The notes: generated by a model not told the origin, from the sequence alone. DNA of 64,000 nt from Defluviitaleaceae bacterium (GCA_009784575.1 WRBK01000001.1:98832-162831); one strand, 5' to 3'. Positions 27,222 through 36,141 are shown, numbered from the stretch's first letter. Made by a program: numbers and translations.

Positions 27222-27640
27222 GCCGCAGGAGGTGACGCTCATGCTAAGGGCATGGCTACGGAGGATAGTGATGTGGGTTTAGTGATTGATACTGAGCCGC
27301 ATGTGCGGGGCTGGGATTTTGAGGGTATCTACATGGATATTTCTGAATGCCTAGAGCGCAAAGTAGACTTGATTCCGCGCTAAGTTGTTGCGCCAAGCGG
27401 CAGAATAGGCACAGAGCTTGCAGAAACTGGGATGGTGATATATGAAAAGCAAGGACAAGGTTTGCGTTGAGAAAATCAGCAATTACTGTAAATAGCTGGC
27501 TTGCGAAACAGAGTTATCCATGAATATGATAAATTAAATCTACCTTTTGTTTGGCAAACTATAAACAGAAGGCATCCCAGAACTACTTACATACACACAA
27601 GAAATACTAAATGACATAAATTTACAGGAGGAAAAGCAAT
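27222..27640 (+). pseudogene. Remnants of a MntA-HepT nucleotidyltransferase/HEPN toxin-antitoxin pair
   Basis: Right after ptb, 27231-27383 encodes GDAHAKGMATEDSDV, then a break and DFEGIYMDISECLERKVDLI: the GS-x-DSD core and tail of a MntA-type nucleotidyltransferase, with the N-terminus missing and a changed active-site loop. Then from about 27495 GLRNRVIHEYDKLNLPFVW appears, the RxxxxH region of a HepT HEPN toxin, followed after a frameshift by EGIPELLTYTQEILNDINLQ, which runs into the iorA ribosome site. Both genes are clearly broken. Confidence 0.7.
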
Positions 27641-29438
27641 GAGAGTTCTTATGACAGGCGACGAGGCTTTAGCCCGCGGCGCGTATGAGGCAGGGGTACA
27701 TTTTGCATCAGCATACCCAGGCACACCAAGCACAGAGATTTTGCAAAACATGACACAGTACAAAGAGGTGTTTTCAGAATGGGCACCAAACGAGAAGGTG
27801 TCGCTTGAGGCGGCTGCTGGCGCATCTATCGCTGGTATGCGTACCATGGCATCCATGAAGCATGTAGGCGTAAATGTGGCGGCAGATGCTTTGTTTACTT
27901 TTGCCTACACTGGCGTAAACGGTGGCTGTGTTATTATCACAGCAGATGAGCCAGGTATGCATTCATCGCAAAATGAGCAAGACAACCGCTACTATGCACA
28001 AGCATCCAAAATACCTATGCTTGAGCCGTCAAATAGCCAAGAGTGTATTGATATGATGAAGGTTGCTTTTGAACTTAGCGAAGAGTATGACACACCAGTG
28101 CTTATTAGAATAACCACACGCATAGCGCATTCTAAGAGCATTGTAGAGCTAAAGGATAGGGTAGAAGTGCCTATTCGTGAATATGTAAAGGATATCAAGA
28201 AAAATCTGCCTGTGCCTGCTGTGGCTGTTGGCTTGCGTATACGCGTAGAAGAGCGTATGAACAAACTAGCTGTTTACGCAGACAAGACCAATCTAAACTA
28301 CATTGAAAAAGGTGGCACGATAGGCGTTATTGCCTCTGGCAAATCTGTTGAGTTTGCGAAAGAGGTGTTTGGTGACAGTGCAACATATCTAAAGCTGGGC
28401 TTTACATATCCATTGCCAGACAAGCTGTTGGATGAATTTTATAAGCAAATTGGTGACGGCAAAGTTTATGTTATCGAAGAAAATGACCCATGGTTGCAAC
28501 ATTGGGTAGAGCGCAGAGGCTACAAGTGCATAGGCAAGCCGACCATACCGCCATATGGAGAAATGACACCAGATGTTTTGCGTGCCGCCATTTATGGCGA
28601 AACCCTACCGACCTTGGATGTGCCAACAGATAAGGCTGTGCCACGCCCACCTGTATTTTGTAGCGGCTGTCCACACCGTGGTTTCTTCTATGAGCTTGCA
28701 AAGCGCAAAGATACAGTTATTGCAGGCGATATTGGCTGTTATACCCTTGGCTTTATAGAGCCTTATAATGCTATTGACTATGTTATCTGCATGTCTTCCG
28801 CATTTTCTGCGGCGCATGGTAGCCAGATAGCCTTTGATAAGGCGGGCAATGGCAAACGTGCTGTTGGTGTGCTTGGCGATTCTACATTCTTCCATATGGG
28901 GCTTAATGGACTTATCGAAGTGCTTTACAATGGCTCTAAGACTATCTGCGTTATCCTTGATAACCGCATAACGGGCATGACAGGCGGTCAGGAGCATCCA
29001 GGCACTGGTAAGGATGCCCATGGCCAAACTGCTCATGAAATGGATATTGAGGCTGTATGCCGCGCACTTGGCGCAAAAAATGTGACCGTGGTTAATCCGA
29101 ATAACCTACAACAGGTGCGCAATGCCCTTGATGCGGCATATGCTAAGGACGAGCCATCTGTAATCATAACTCGCTGGCCATGCGTGCTAAAGCCAGATAT
29201 GGATGATGCAGTGTATGAAGAATTTGGTCAAGACCTATTTAAGAAAAAATACTGCGTAGATGAATCCAAGTGCATAGGCTGTAAAGTTTGTATGAAAGTG
29301 GGTTGCCCATCTATCTCTATGAAAGAGGCAACAGGAGCTAATAAGCTTGGTCAGCTATCACAAATAGATGCTACATGCGTGGGCTGTGATGTTTGCGCGC
29401 AGGTTTGCCCGACTAAGGCGATTGGACCGAAGGCGTAA
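27639..29438 (+). CDS. iorA: Indolepyruvate:ferredoxin oxidoreductase, alpha subunit
   Basis: The protein has 599 residues. With IorB it oxidatively decarboxylates aryl- or branched 2-oxo acids to acyl-CoA, passing electrons to ferredoxin. The N-terminal pyrimidine-binding region starts MRVLMTGDEALARGAYEAG. The thiamine diphosphate region holds GDIGCYTLG and the segment LDNRITGMTGGQEHPGTG. Two 4Fe-4S motifs close the protein (CIGCKVCMKVGCP and CVGCDVCAQVCP). GGAGG lies upstream, partly inside the decayed HepT frame. Confidence 0.95.
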   Translation: MRVLMTGDEALARGAYEAGVHFASAYPGTPSTEILQNMTQYKEVFSEWAPNEKVSLEAAAGASIAGMRTMASMKHVGVNVAADALFTFAYTGVNGGCVIITADEPGMHSSQNEQDNRYYAQASKIPMLEPSNSQECIDMMKVAFELSEEYDTPVLIRITTRIAHSKSIVELKDRVEVPIREYVKDIKKNLPVPAVAVGLRIRVEERMNKLAVYADKTNLNYIEKGGTIGVIASGKSVEFAKEVFGDSATYLKLGFTYPLPDKLLDEFYKQIGDGKVYVIEENDPWLQHWVERRGYKCIGKPTIPPYGEMTPDVLRAAIYGETLPTLDVPTDKAVPRPPVFCSGCPHRGFFYELAKRKDTVIAGDIGCYTLGFIEPYNAIDYVICMSSAFSAAHGSQIAFDKAGNGKRAVGVLGDSTFFHMGLNGLIEVLYNGSKTICVILDNRITGMTGGQEHPGTGKDAHGQTAHEMDIEAVCRALGAKNVTVVNPNNLQQVRNALDAAYAKDEPSVIITRWPCVLKPDMDDAVYEEFGQDLFKKKYCVDESKCIGCKVCMKVGCPSISMKEATGANKLGQLSQIDATCVGCDVCAQVCPTKAIGPKA

Positions 29439-29441
29439 TAA

Positions 29442-29900
29442 TATGAAAATGGTCTACATGCGGCATAGCGAACCAGCATACCCTAATTTTGAAGAGATGG
29501 GACTGATTGGCTTTGGTCGTGACTTGGCATCTTTGACACCGAAAGGTATTGAAATTGCTGATAAAGCGGCGAAAAATCCGATGCTGGATGGTGCAGACAT
29601 AATTGTGTCTTCGCCCTTGACTAGAGCCTTGCAGACTGCGGGGATAATCGCGAGACATACAGACCTTCCGTTAGAAGTGGAGCTAGGTTTTATAGAACGT
29701 CGTGTTGATTTGAGTCAAAAGCTCAATCATGCAGAAAGGGAATCTTTATATAAAGATTATGAATTGTTGTGTCACATGGTAAACTAGGGCGAAGATTCCG
29801 CATGGGCAGACTTGATTTTTGTGGCATGTTTGAATTTGATTATACACCAGAATTTGAACTATTGCCTTATACTGAACGTGATATAGAGAATAACAACTAG
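29442..29900 (+). pseudogene. Broken histidine phosphatase gene
   Basis: The first frame, 29442-29787, gives MKMVYMRHSEPAYPNFEE, where the RHS replaces the usual RHG, then IVSSPLTRALQTAGIIA. It stops early after HMVN. A second frame at 29802-29900 supplies a possible C-terminal end (RLDFCGMFEFDYTPEFELLP). Together they make a shortened member of the histidine phosphatase (phosphoglycerate mutase-like) superfamily. The normal second catalytic His region (GH or SHG) is missing at the break. It sits between iorA and iorB without a promoter of its own. Confidence 0.6.
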
Positions 29901-29910
29901 GAGGTTTATA

Positions 29911-30483
29911 ATGACAAAATCAATACTATTAGTAGGGGTTGGCGGCCAAGGAACTATCTTGGCTGGCAAAATATTAACCACGGGCTTGCTTTCTGCAGGC
30001 TATGATGTGAAGATGAGTGAAATACACGGCATGAGTCAGCGCGGCGGCTCGGTGTCCACGCATGTGCGCTACAGCAAAGAGCAGGTACATAGCGCGGTGA
30101 TAGAAAAAGGCGGCGCGGATGTACTTATTAGCTTTGAGCAAATGGAGGCTATGCGCTGGCTTGGCTACCTAAAGCCGGGCGGCAGGGCTGTTATTAATAG
30201 CCAAGTAATATTGCCGCAAAGTGTGTTGACGGGTCAGCGCGAGTATCCGCAGGGCATTTTGGAAGACATTGGCAGCAAGGTAGAAACCACCGTCCTCAAT
30301 GCTACGGAAGAGGCGGCAAAAATAGGCAATCCACGTGGTCAGAATGTACTGCTTGTAGGCACAGCGGCGAAATTGCTTGGCTTGGGTGACATTGATTGGA
30401 AGGCTATCATCGCGCAAAATGTGAAAGAGCAGTTTGTGGAAATGAATCAGAAAGCGTTTGATAAGGGGTTTGAGTTAGTTTAG
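29911..30483 (+). CDS. iorB: Indolepyruvate:ferredoxin oxidoreductase, beta subunit
   Basis: The protein has 190 residues. It begins MTKSILLVGVGGQGTILAGK, the GVGGQG motif of the gamma-type domain of oxo-acid:ferredoxin oxidoreductases, and continues with SEIHGMSQRGGSVSTHVRYS. It pairs with IorA. AGGAGG lies upstream. Together the two subunits feed acyl-CoA to Ptb and Buk. Confidence 0.95.
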   Translation: MTKSILLVGVGGQGTILAGKILTTGLLSAGYDVKMSEIHGMSQRGGSVSTHVRYSKEQVHSAVIEKGGADVLISFEQMEAMRWLGYLKPGGRAVINSQVILPQSVLTGQREYPQGILEDIGSKVETTVLNATEEAAKIGNPRGQNVLLVGTAAKLLGLGDIDWKAIIAQNVKEQFVEMNQKAFDKGFELV

Positions 30484-30493
30484 GCTTTGCCGA

Positions 30494-30555
30494 GGCATTG
30501 TAGGGGCGGTTTTCGCGTGTGGAATGGCGAACACAGTTCGCCCCTACGAAATGCC
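30494..30555. repeat. Imperfect palindromic repeat element
   Basis: Outer arms GGCATTGTAGGGGCG and CGCCCCTACGAAATGCC pair with a short bulge, with an inner GAAC/GTTC dyad. The form resembles small non-coding palindromic repeats dispersed in Firmicutes genomes. It sits between iorB and the Uma2 gene. Confidence 0.55.
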
Positions 30556-30674
30556 TTGTTATGGCGGAGCGGTACTTTTGCATCTGTGAAGTTTGTGGGT
30601 ATAATGAAAAGACTGGCTTGGTTTGTATTGTTACGCTGTTTTGTGTGAGGATTATTTGTAAGGAAGGTGATAAA

Positions 30675-31304
30675 ATGGCTATTCGTGAAGAGGATTTGAG
30701 GGTGAGATTTGGTTCAGGCAAGATTTATACCCATGAGGAGTTTATGAAACTAAAGCATAGCGACGAATCTGTGCGGATAGAGCTTATTGACGGCGAAATA
30801 TATTTTATGGCAACGCCAAGGTTCAGCCACCAAAGGATTAGCGGAAACTTGCATGGAGCATTGTGGAATTATCTAAAAGATAAGGATTGCGAAGTCTTTG
30901 CCGCACCCATAACGGTGAAGTTGAAAAACGAAAAAAAACATGACACCACAGTCCAGCCAGATTTGGTTGTTATTTGTGATGAAACGAAAATTTCAGACGA
31001 TTTGGTCTGTGAGGGGTCGCCAGAGCTTGTGATAGAGATTTTGTCCCCATCTACTGCAAAAATGGATAAGACTATAAAGCTTGAAAGATATCTTGAAAAC
31101 GGTGCGCATGAGTATTGGATAATAGACCCTGTGGATAGGATTATACAGGTCTTTACATTGAAAAATGGTGACTATGTGATGAAAAGCTATACGGATGATG
31201 ATGTGATAACATCCGTTGTTTTGCCTGATTTAGGGATTCCTTTGCCTGACATTTTTCCGCCAGAAGACACTAATGATGAAAATAACCAACAGGAGGAGAT
31301 ATAA
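30675..31304 (+). CDS. Uma2 family (DUF820) putative endonuclease
   Basis: The protein has 209 residues from the ATG at 30675, which has AAGGAAGG upstream. Uma2 proteins have a PD-(D/E)XK nuclease-like fold; the motif is visible as VQPDLVVICDE, then ELVIEILSPSTAKMDKTIKL and YWIIDP. They are common in genomes with many mobile elements, and their biological role is unclear. It ends one base into buk and lies between iorB and buk, so it looks like an insertion into the fermentation operon. Confidence 0.85.
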   Translation: MAIREEDLRVRFGSGKIYTHEEFMKLKHSDESVRIELIDGEIYFMATPRFSHQRISGNLHGALWNYLKDKDCEVFAAPITVKLKNEKKHDTTVQPDLVVICDETKISDDLVCEGSPELVIEILSPSTAKMDKTIKLERYLENGAHEYWIIDPVDRIIQVFTLKNGDYVMKSYTDDDVITSVVLPDLGIPLPDIFPPEDTNDENNQQEEI

Positions 31305-32413
31305 TGGAACATTTAGTATTAGCAATTAACCCAGGGTCTACATCCACAAAAATAGGACTTTTCCGCGGCGATACACCTGTGTTTATCAAAAACATAGAAC
31401 ATGACCGCGACGAGATAATGGCATTTCCTGATATGCCTAGCCAGCGTGAATTTAGGCTAAAGTATGTGCTTGCGGCTCTTGAGGAACATGGCGTAAAGCC
31501 AAGTGACCTATCGGGTGTTGTTGGGCGCGGCGGGCTTATGCCGACCATCGAAACAGGCGGCTATGAGATAAACGACCTAATGAAAGAATGGATAACAGCC
31601 GAGCGCGGCGGCTCTCATGCCTCAAATCTTGGCTCTTTGCTAGCGGATTTGGTGGCGCATGAGGCAGGTTGCGGCGCGTATATCTATGATAGTGTTGCAA
31701 GCGGCAGATTACCAGAAATTGCGGCTATTACGGGCTTTCCTGAAATAAAGCGCAAGTCGCTTTCGCATGTACTTAACTCGCGCGCGCAATCTATTGAATA
31801 TGCTAAAAAAGTTGATAAACGTTTTGAAGATATGAATGTCATTATTGCGCATCTTGGCGGTGGCATATCGCTTTCTGTGTACGAAAAAGGCACGCTAACG
31901 GATTCTGTTGGTGATGATTGGGGCCCATTCTCGCCTGAGCGTGCTGGTCAAGCACCCCTTATGGACTTTGTAAATATTTTCCATGACAGTGGCATAGACA
32001 AAAAGTCGTTAAAGAAGAAATTGCGCGGCGCGGGTGGCGTTGTGGCACATCTTGGCACAACAGACATGCGCGAAGTAGAGCAAATGATAGCAGACGGCAA
32101 CGAAAATGCAAAAAATGTACTTGGGGCTATGTGCTATAATGTGGCAAAAGCCATTGGTAGCCTTGCTACGGCTGTTAATGGCAAGGTTGATATCATCATC
32201 ATCACAGGTGGCATAGCAAAATCTGCTATGGTAACAGGCTTGATTTGTGAACGCGTGAAATTTATCGCGCCAATAGAGATAATGCCTGGTGAATATGAGC
32301 TAGAAGCCCTTGCGGCGGGTTGCTTACGCATGATAACAGGCGAAGAGCCGCCAAAGCTGCTTGTGCGCATTGATGAAGATGGCATAGGTTATAGCGAAAT
32401 AAAGAAAAGATGA
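31304..32413 (+). CDS. buk: Butyrate kinase
   Basis: The protein has 369 residues of the acetate kinase/hexokinase/actin fold. It starts LVLAINPGSTSTKIGLFRGD, the phosphate-binding motif, and has NVIIAHLGGGISLSVYEKG and IIITGGIAKSAMVTGL. It transfers phosphate from butyryl (or isobutyryl or aryl-acetyl) phosphate to ADP. GGAGG lies before the ATG. It completes the route amino acid, 2-oxo acid, acyl-CoA, acyl phosphate, acid plus ATP encoded from 24.9 kb on. Confidence 0.93.
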   Translation: MEHLVLAINPGSTSTKIGLFRGDTPVFIKNIEHDRDEIMAFPDMPSQREFRLKYVLAALEEHGVKPSDLSGVVGRGGLMPTIETGGYEINDLMKEWITAERGGSHASNLGSLLADLVAHEAGCGAYIYDSVASGRLPEIAAITGFPEIKRKSLSHVLNSRAQSIEYAKKVDKRFEDMNVIIAHLGGGISLSVYEKGTLTDSVGDDWGPFSPERAGQAPLMDFVNIFHDSGIDKKSLKKKLRGAGGVVAHLGTTDMREVEQMIADGNENAKNVLGAMCYNVAKAIGSLATAVNGKVDIIIITGGIAKSAMVTGLICERVKFIAPIEIMPGEYELEALAAGCLRMITGEEPPKLLVRIDEDGIGYSEIKKR

Positions 32414-32542
32414 GATAAAGAACAAAGACCTCTACAGTCAGCACTAGAGGCTCTATAAAGCTATGGTTGAGTGGGGGTCAACTTATACTTGATTGACGGC
32501 TTTGCTATTGCATGTTACAATTTCAGCGGAGGGGATGAAAAT

Positions 32543-33154
32543 ATGACTATAGGTGAAAAAATATCGGCATTGCGCCGCCAAAAAGGCATGAGCCAAAAGC
32601 AATTGGCTGAGGCTATCATAATTTCGCCGCAGGCTGTTTCGCGCTGGGAGCAGGACGAAAATATGCCCGACCTAGAAAATATCGTGCGGCTTTCTTCTAT
32701 TTTTGATGTATCCACGGACTATTTGCTGAAAAATGGCGAGTTTGTGACGGCTAAAGGCGAAGATGATAAAGATGATAAAGATGATAAAGATGACGACGAC
32801 TGGGACACAAAGCATGATAGGAATGACAGACCATATAATTTCATTATCAGTAATATATATGGCATTGCCTTAGTTGCTTTTTTGATAATTGGCTTTGGTT
32901 TCGACCATTGGCGGTATGCGTGGCTGATGTTTATAGCGGCCTGGGGTATAAAAGTTCTTGTAAACCTTATACGCAACCGTTTTGACCTTATTTTTGACTT
33001 TGACACCCTAGCCACAGTAGCGTTTTTGGTTATGGGCTTTGGTTGGCAAATGTGGCATCCTGGCTGGATGGCTTTTCCTATAGCGTGGCTTTTGAAAGGG
33101 CTTACGAGGGATTTTAGGCGCAATAGAGAATATAAAAGGCGGGATATGCAATAA
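32543..33154 (+). CDS. XRE-type regulator with membrane-spanning tail
   Basis: The protein has 203 residues from the ATG at 32543, with GGAGGGG upstream. The N-terminal HTH (ISALRRQKGMSQKQLAEAII, SPQAVSRWEQ) is followed by an acidic linker DDKDDKDDKDDDD made by a 9-base unit repeated three times. The C-terminal half has about four hydrophobic segments (IALVAFLIIGFGFDHW and AFLVMGFGWQMWHPGW are related to each other). Such membrane-tethered XRE proteins may sense envelope state, but none of this is shown here. Confidence 0.8.
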   Translation: MTIGEKISALRRQKGMSQKQLAEAIIISPQAVSRWEQDENMPDLENIVRLSSIFDVSTDYLLKNGEFVTAKGEDDKDDKDDKDDDDWDTKHDRNDRPYNFIISNIYGIALVAFLIIGFGFDHWRYAWLMFIAAWGIKVLVNLIRNRFDLIFDFDTLATVAFLVMGFGWQMWHPGWMAFPIAWLLKGLTRDFRRNREYKRRDMQ

Positions 33155-33162
33155 TATGTAGA

Positions 33163-33203
33163 GGCGGTCATGTAGATGCTTGCATCACGAGTGGCCGCCT
33201 TTT
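33163..33203 (+). terminator. Terminator after the XRE gene
   Basis: AGGCGGTCA and TGGCCGCCT form the stem, followed by TTTTT. It lies 10 bp after the XRE stop. Confidence 0.7.
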
Positions 33204-33208
33204 TAATG

Positions 33209-34465
33209 TCACGAAATATATGTGATATTCGCACCGAGTGCCTGTAAATCATTTTGTATAGCCGCGTATCCACGCTCTACATAGCAGGCATTTTTTACTA
33301 TGGTTTGCCCATGAGCCGCAAGACCCGCCAGCACCAATGCCGCACCCCCGCGCAAATCCATAGCTTCTACTGTCGTACCATGCAGGCTTGGCGCGCCTTG
33401 TATATGGAAAAATCTGCTATCAGGGCTGGCTATTTTCGCACCCATTTTCGCTAGCTCTGGCACATGCTTATCACGGGATTCAAAGAGGGTTTCTTCGATG
33501 GTGGTATTGCCATGTGCTATGGCTAGCATAGCCATTAGCTGTGGCTGCATATCAGTAGGAAAGCCAGGATGCGGGCTGGTGGTAATATATCCTAGCCCAT
33601 GCAATCTATGCGGCGCAGAAAGGCATATAGCATTATCTTCCAAAGTCACAAAAGTCCCAAGGTCAATAAACTTTTCTACAATTGGTCGCATATTATAATG
33701 TGCGCCTGTGTTTTTAAGGCGTATAGCACCGCCTGTAATGGCCGCCGCCGCTAGATATGTGCCAGCCACAATGCGGTCAGGCATAATTGTGTATTCGGCA
33801 TCGCGAAGCTCATGTACGCCTTCTATGGTGATGGTGCTGGAGCCAGCACCGCTTACTTTCGCGCCCATGGCTATCATAAAGCCCTGCAAATCAACTATCT
33901 CTGGTTCTTTTGCTGCATTTTCTATTATTGTTACGCCATCTGCCAAAGCCGCGGCTATCATGATGTTTTGGGTAGCTCCCACACTTGGGTTTGCTAAATG
34001 TATCTTGCCGCCCGCGAGTTCATTTGCCTTTGCAACTATCTTTTCATCATCAATATCAATGGTCGCGCCTAGCTTCTTAAAGCCTTGCAGATGTAGGTCG
34101 ATTGGTCTTGCGCCCAGATGGCATCCACCTGGTTGATATGCCGAAAATTTGCGGAATCTGGCTAATAGTCCGCCCGCAAATATAATGGAGCTGCGCATTT
34201 TTTCCATTTGATGCCGCGGCAAATCGTGGGTGATGATACTGCGAGCATCTATGACAACCGTGTTGCCATCATAAAACACCTTACATCCTAAATGCCTAAG
34301 AATATCTATGGCGCAACGAATATCGGAAATATCAGGACAGTTGTGAATGATGCTACGACGACCAATAACCGCTGCCGCCAAAATAGGTAAGGCGGCATTT
34401 TTGCTTCCTGGTGTGGCTACCTCGCCCAAAAGCCGCCTGCCGCCTGTGATGATATATTCTGCCAT
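33209..34465 (-). CDS. murA: UDP-N-acetylglucosamine 1-carboxyvinyltransferase (MurA)
   Basis: The protein has 418 residues from the ATG at 34465 (MAEYIITGGRRLLGEVATPG). MurA adds enolpyruvate to UDP-GlcNAc, the first committed step of peptidoglycan synthesis and the target of fosfomycin. The SKNAALPILAAAV block, the catalytic Cys in PGGCHLGARPIDLHL, and PDRIVAGTYLAAAAITGG are all present. The Cys predicts fosfomycin sensitivity. An upstream in-frame ATG at 34498 adds 11 hydrophobic residues and is less likely. It is convergent with the XRE gene. Confidence 0.94.
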   Translation of the reverse strand: MAEYIITGGRRLLGEVATPGSKNAALPILAAAVIGRRSIIHNCPDISDIRCAIDILRHLGCKVFYDGNTVVIDARSIITHDLPRHQMEKMRSSIIFAGGLLARFRKFSAYQPGGCHLGARPIDLHLQGFKKLGATIDIDDEKIVAKANELAGGKIHLANPSVGATQNIMIAAALADGVTIIENAAKEPEIVDLQGFMIAMGAKVSGAGSSTITIEGVHELRDAEYTIMPDRIVAGTYLAAAAITGGAIRLKNTGAHYNMRPIVEKFIDLGTFVTLEDNAICLSAPHRLHGLGYITTSPHPGFPTDMQPQLMAMLAIAHGNTTIEETLFESRDKHVPELAKMGAKIASPDSRFFHIQGAPSLHGTTVEAMDLRGGAALVLAGLAAHGQTIVKNACYVERGYAAIQNDLQALGANITYIS

Positions 34466-34550
34466 AAAAATCACCGCCAAAATGGAAATATAAACCATAG
34501 TATGCTGGCGGGGGAGATGTGTTACAGAATATGTTGATTTTGGATAAATT

Positions 34551-34647
34551 CCAACTTGCTCAAGTTTTTAAGAGACTTACTTGATGAGCAAGTCGCGATA
34601 AACGCCTGTATCATCGGATTTACAGTGACTTGCTCATGGTCAAGTCA
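34551..34647 (+). repeat. 97-bp inverted repeat, left copy
   Basis: Runs from CCAACTTGCTCAAG to TGGTCAAGTCA. It is the reverse complement of 36438-36534 with three substitutions. Inside are small dyads built on CTTG/CAAG, for example ACTTG-ATGAG-CAAGT. Confidence 0.9.
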
Positions 34648-34661
34648 TTTCATCTAAATAC

Positions 34662-34692
34662 ATAAAAGGGGCAGTCTTTTGACTGCCCCTAA
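34662..34692 (-). terminator. Terminator of the peptide/regulator operon
   Basis: On the minus strand AGGGGCAGTC and GACTGCCCCT enclose AAAA, followed by TTTTATG. It lies just past the regulator stop and inside the left repeat. Confidence 0.85.
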
Positions 34693-34701
34693 ATGGTTTT
34701 G

Positions 34702-35775
34702 TTAGTCATCCTCTGCTTTGCTGGGTAATTGTATCCTTGCATTGGGTAGCAGCTCTGCTACGGATGCTATGTATTCAAGCTCGCTGTCAGTGAGCCTATC
34801 TGCAACCAATCTTATCTTTTCCATCGATTTATTGCGCATGGTTGATTCGTAGCTGACTGGCTTGTTAGTACCAACCCCTTCATAAAGGGCATCGATAGGA
34901 ACTTTAAGGGCATTTGCGACCTTGTATATATTTTGGGCTGAAATGCCCGACGAACCATTTTCCATTTGATTAATATATGTACTCACATAACCCACAATGG
35001 CCGCTATCTCTGCTGTTGAATACCCAGCCTCTTTCCGTATACGCCTAATGTTTGCACCGATGGCTTTATCAAGCTGCCTTTTGCTTAAATTTACTTCAAC
35101 AAGACCCTCGAACTGCTTGGCATCTGCCTCCATCATCTTATAAACTTCATCTGTTCCATAGCGCGCTAACCCACTAAAACCAGCCCTTTGTGCCTCGGCA
35201 TCGCCGTAAAAGAAGCCATACCTTATGGTGGCTATAGCTCTAGGCATACCAAGTGTGCGTTTACCTCCGCAAATATCTGTAATGGCGCGATAGCAATTGG
35301 AAAATCTTTTTGCCAACTCATCAGATGGGATTAGGTTATCTGAATCGAAGTATTTAGCTCTGAGCAAGCGACTCTGAGTGTTTATATATATGGATAGCTT
35401 TACGCCTTTATATCGTTTTTCATAAGAGTGGTCTTCTAATTTCTTTAGTGCTTTTTCTGCAAGTTCATAGGCTTGTTCGGCTGTATAAGTGCTATTTAAA
35501 ACAGCAGCGATAAGTCTAATGTCATAAAAATGCCATTCATTAATATTGGATAACCTTTCAAATATTGGAGCAACTATTTCACAGCCAGCCTCAAAGTCAT
35601 TATCTTTATTTTCAACAGAATAAGCCTCTAGCAACCTTAAACCATCTTCAATCTGGGCATCAATGCCATTGGTTTTGAGGTAATCTAAAAGCTTAGCCTT
35701 TATCTCTTCATTTTTATCGGCGTTATGATTTCCGCCCATTTCAAAAACTTCGTCAAGTAACTTAAATTTCAGCAA
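34702..35775 (-). CDS. Regulator with helical N-terminal region and C-terminal HTH, beside peptide genes
   Basis: The protein has 357 residues. The TTG start at 35775 is chosen because AAAGGAG lies ten bases upstream and because the same start region is duplicated at 36018-36101. Residues 1 to about 235 are helical and TPR-like (LRLLEAYSVENKDNDFEAGC, TAEQAYELAEKALKKLED). A cro/XRE HTH follows at about 237-298 (IGANIRRIRKEAGYSTAEIA, then VSTYINQMENG). The order is the reverse of classic RRNPP peptide receptors, which have the HTH first. Three peptide genes precede it on the same strand, so binding of those peptides is a reasonable hypothesis. No exact family is recognised. Confidence 0.75.
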   Translation of the reverse strand: MLKFKLLDEVFEMGGNHNADKNEEIKAKLLDYLKTNGIDAQIEDGLRLLEAYSVENKDNDFEAGCEIVAPIFERLSNINEWHFYDIRLIAAVLNSTYTAEQAYELAEKALKKLEDHSYEKRYKGVKLSIYINTQSRLLRAKYFDSDNLIPSDELAKRFSNCYRAITDICGGKRTLGMPRAIATIRYGFFYGDAEAQRAGFSGLARYGTDEVYKMMEADAKQFEGLVEVNLSKRQLDKAIGANIRRIRKEAGYSTAEIAAIVGYVSTYINQMENGSSGISAQNIYKVANALKVPIDALYEGVGTNKPVSYESTMRNKSMEKIRLVADRLTDSELEYIASVAELLPNARIQLPSKAEDD

Positions 35776-35806
35776 AGATTATCTACTCCTTTACCCCTTT
35801 TATATA

Positions 35807-35884
35807 TTAGTCTTCAACTATACCATCACAACAACACCACGTAAACGGCATAAACAATCGCGTAAACAAAGATAAAAACATCAT
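35807..35884 (-). CDS. 25-residue peptide A (W-C-C-C motif)
   Basis: Starts MMFLSLFTRLFMPF and continues TWCCCDGIVED, then TAA. AAGGTGG lies eleven bases upstream of the double ATG. It shares 18 of 25 residues with peptide B, including MMFLSLFT, FMPF, WCCC and the VED end. Its stop is 31 bp before the regulator start. It has no basic residues at the N-terminus, so a standard signal peptide is unlikely. It is the most divergent copy and lies closest to the intact regulator. Confidence 0.75.
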   Translation of the reverse strand: MMFLSLFTRLFMPFTWCCCDGIVED

Positions 35885-35922
35885 TATGTCATACCACCTT
35901 CCATAAATAAATAGACATTGGG

Positions 35923-36000
35923 TTAATCTTCAACTGGAGCACCGCAACAACACCATCCAAAAGGCATAAACACCTGTGTAAACAAAGATAAAAACATCAT
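35923..36000 (-). CDS. 25-residue peptide B (W-C-C-C motif)
   Basis: Starts MMFLSLFTQVFMPF and continues GWCCCGAPVED, then TAA. A near-ideal AAGGAGGTG site lies upstream. The first 19 residues equal those of peptide C. Preservation of frame, ribosome site and the Trp-Cys-Cys-Cys core in three copies argues for selection at protein level. Confidence 0.78.
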   Translation of the reverse strand: MMFLSLFTQVFMPFGWCCCGAPVED

Positions 36001-36017
36001 AATATCACACCTCCTTT

Positions 36018-36101
36018 TTATAATATATCTGACACAAATTTATCGGCGTTATGATTTCCGCCCATTTCAAAGGCTTCATCCAGCAATTTGAATTTCAGCA
36101 A
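36018..36101 (-). pseudogene. Decayed second copy of the regulator start
   Basis: A TTG-started frame of 27 codons begins LKFKLLDEAFEMGGNHNADK, matching the intact regulator at all but one residue for 21 codons, and then ends in six unrelated codons. It lies between peptide C and peptide B. It marks a former peptide-plus-regulator unit whose regulator body was deleted. It could still be translated as a short peptide. Confidence 0.8.
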
Positions 36102-36141
36102 AGAACATCGTCCCCTTCATTCTCACCATTTAGATACTGGG

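Noticed and set aside
32761-32799. A repeat array worth treating as a CRISPR or microsatellite system
   Set aside because: It is only a 9-base unit repeated three times encoding an acidic linker in the XRE protein.
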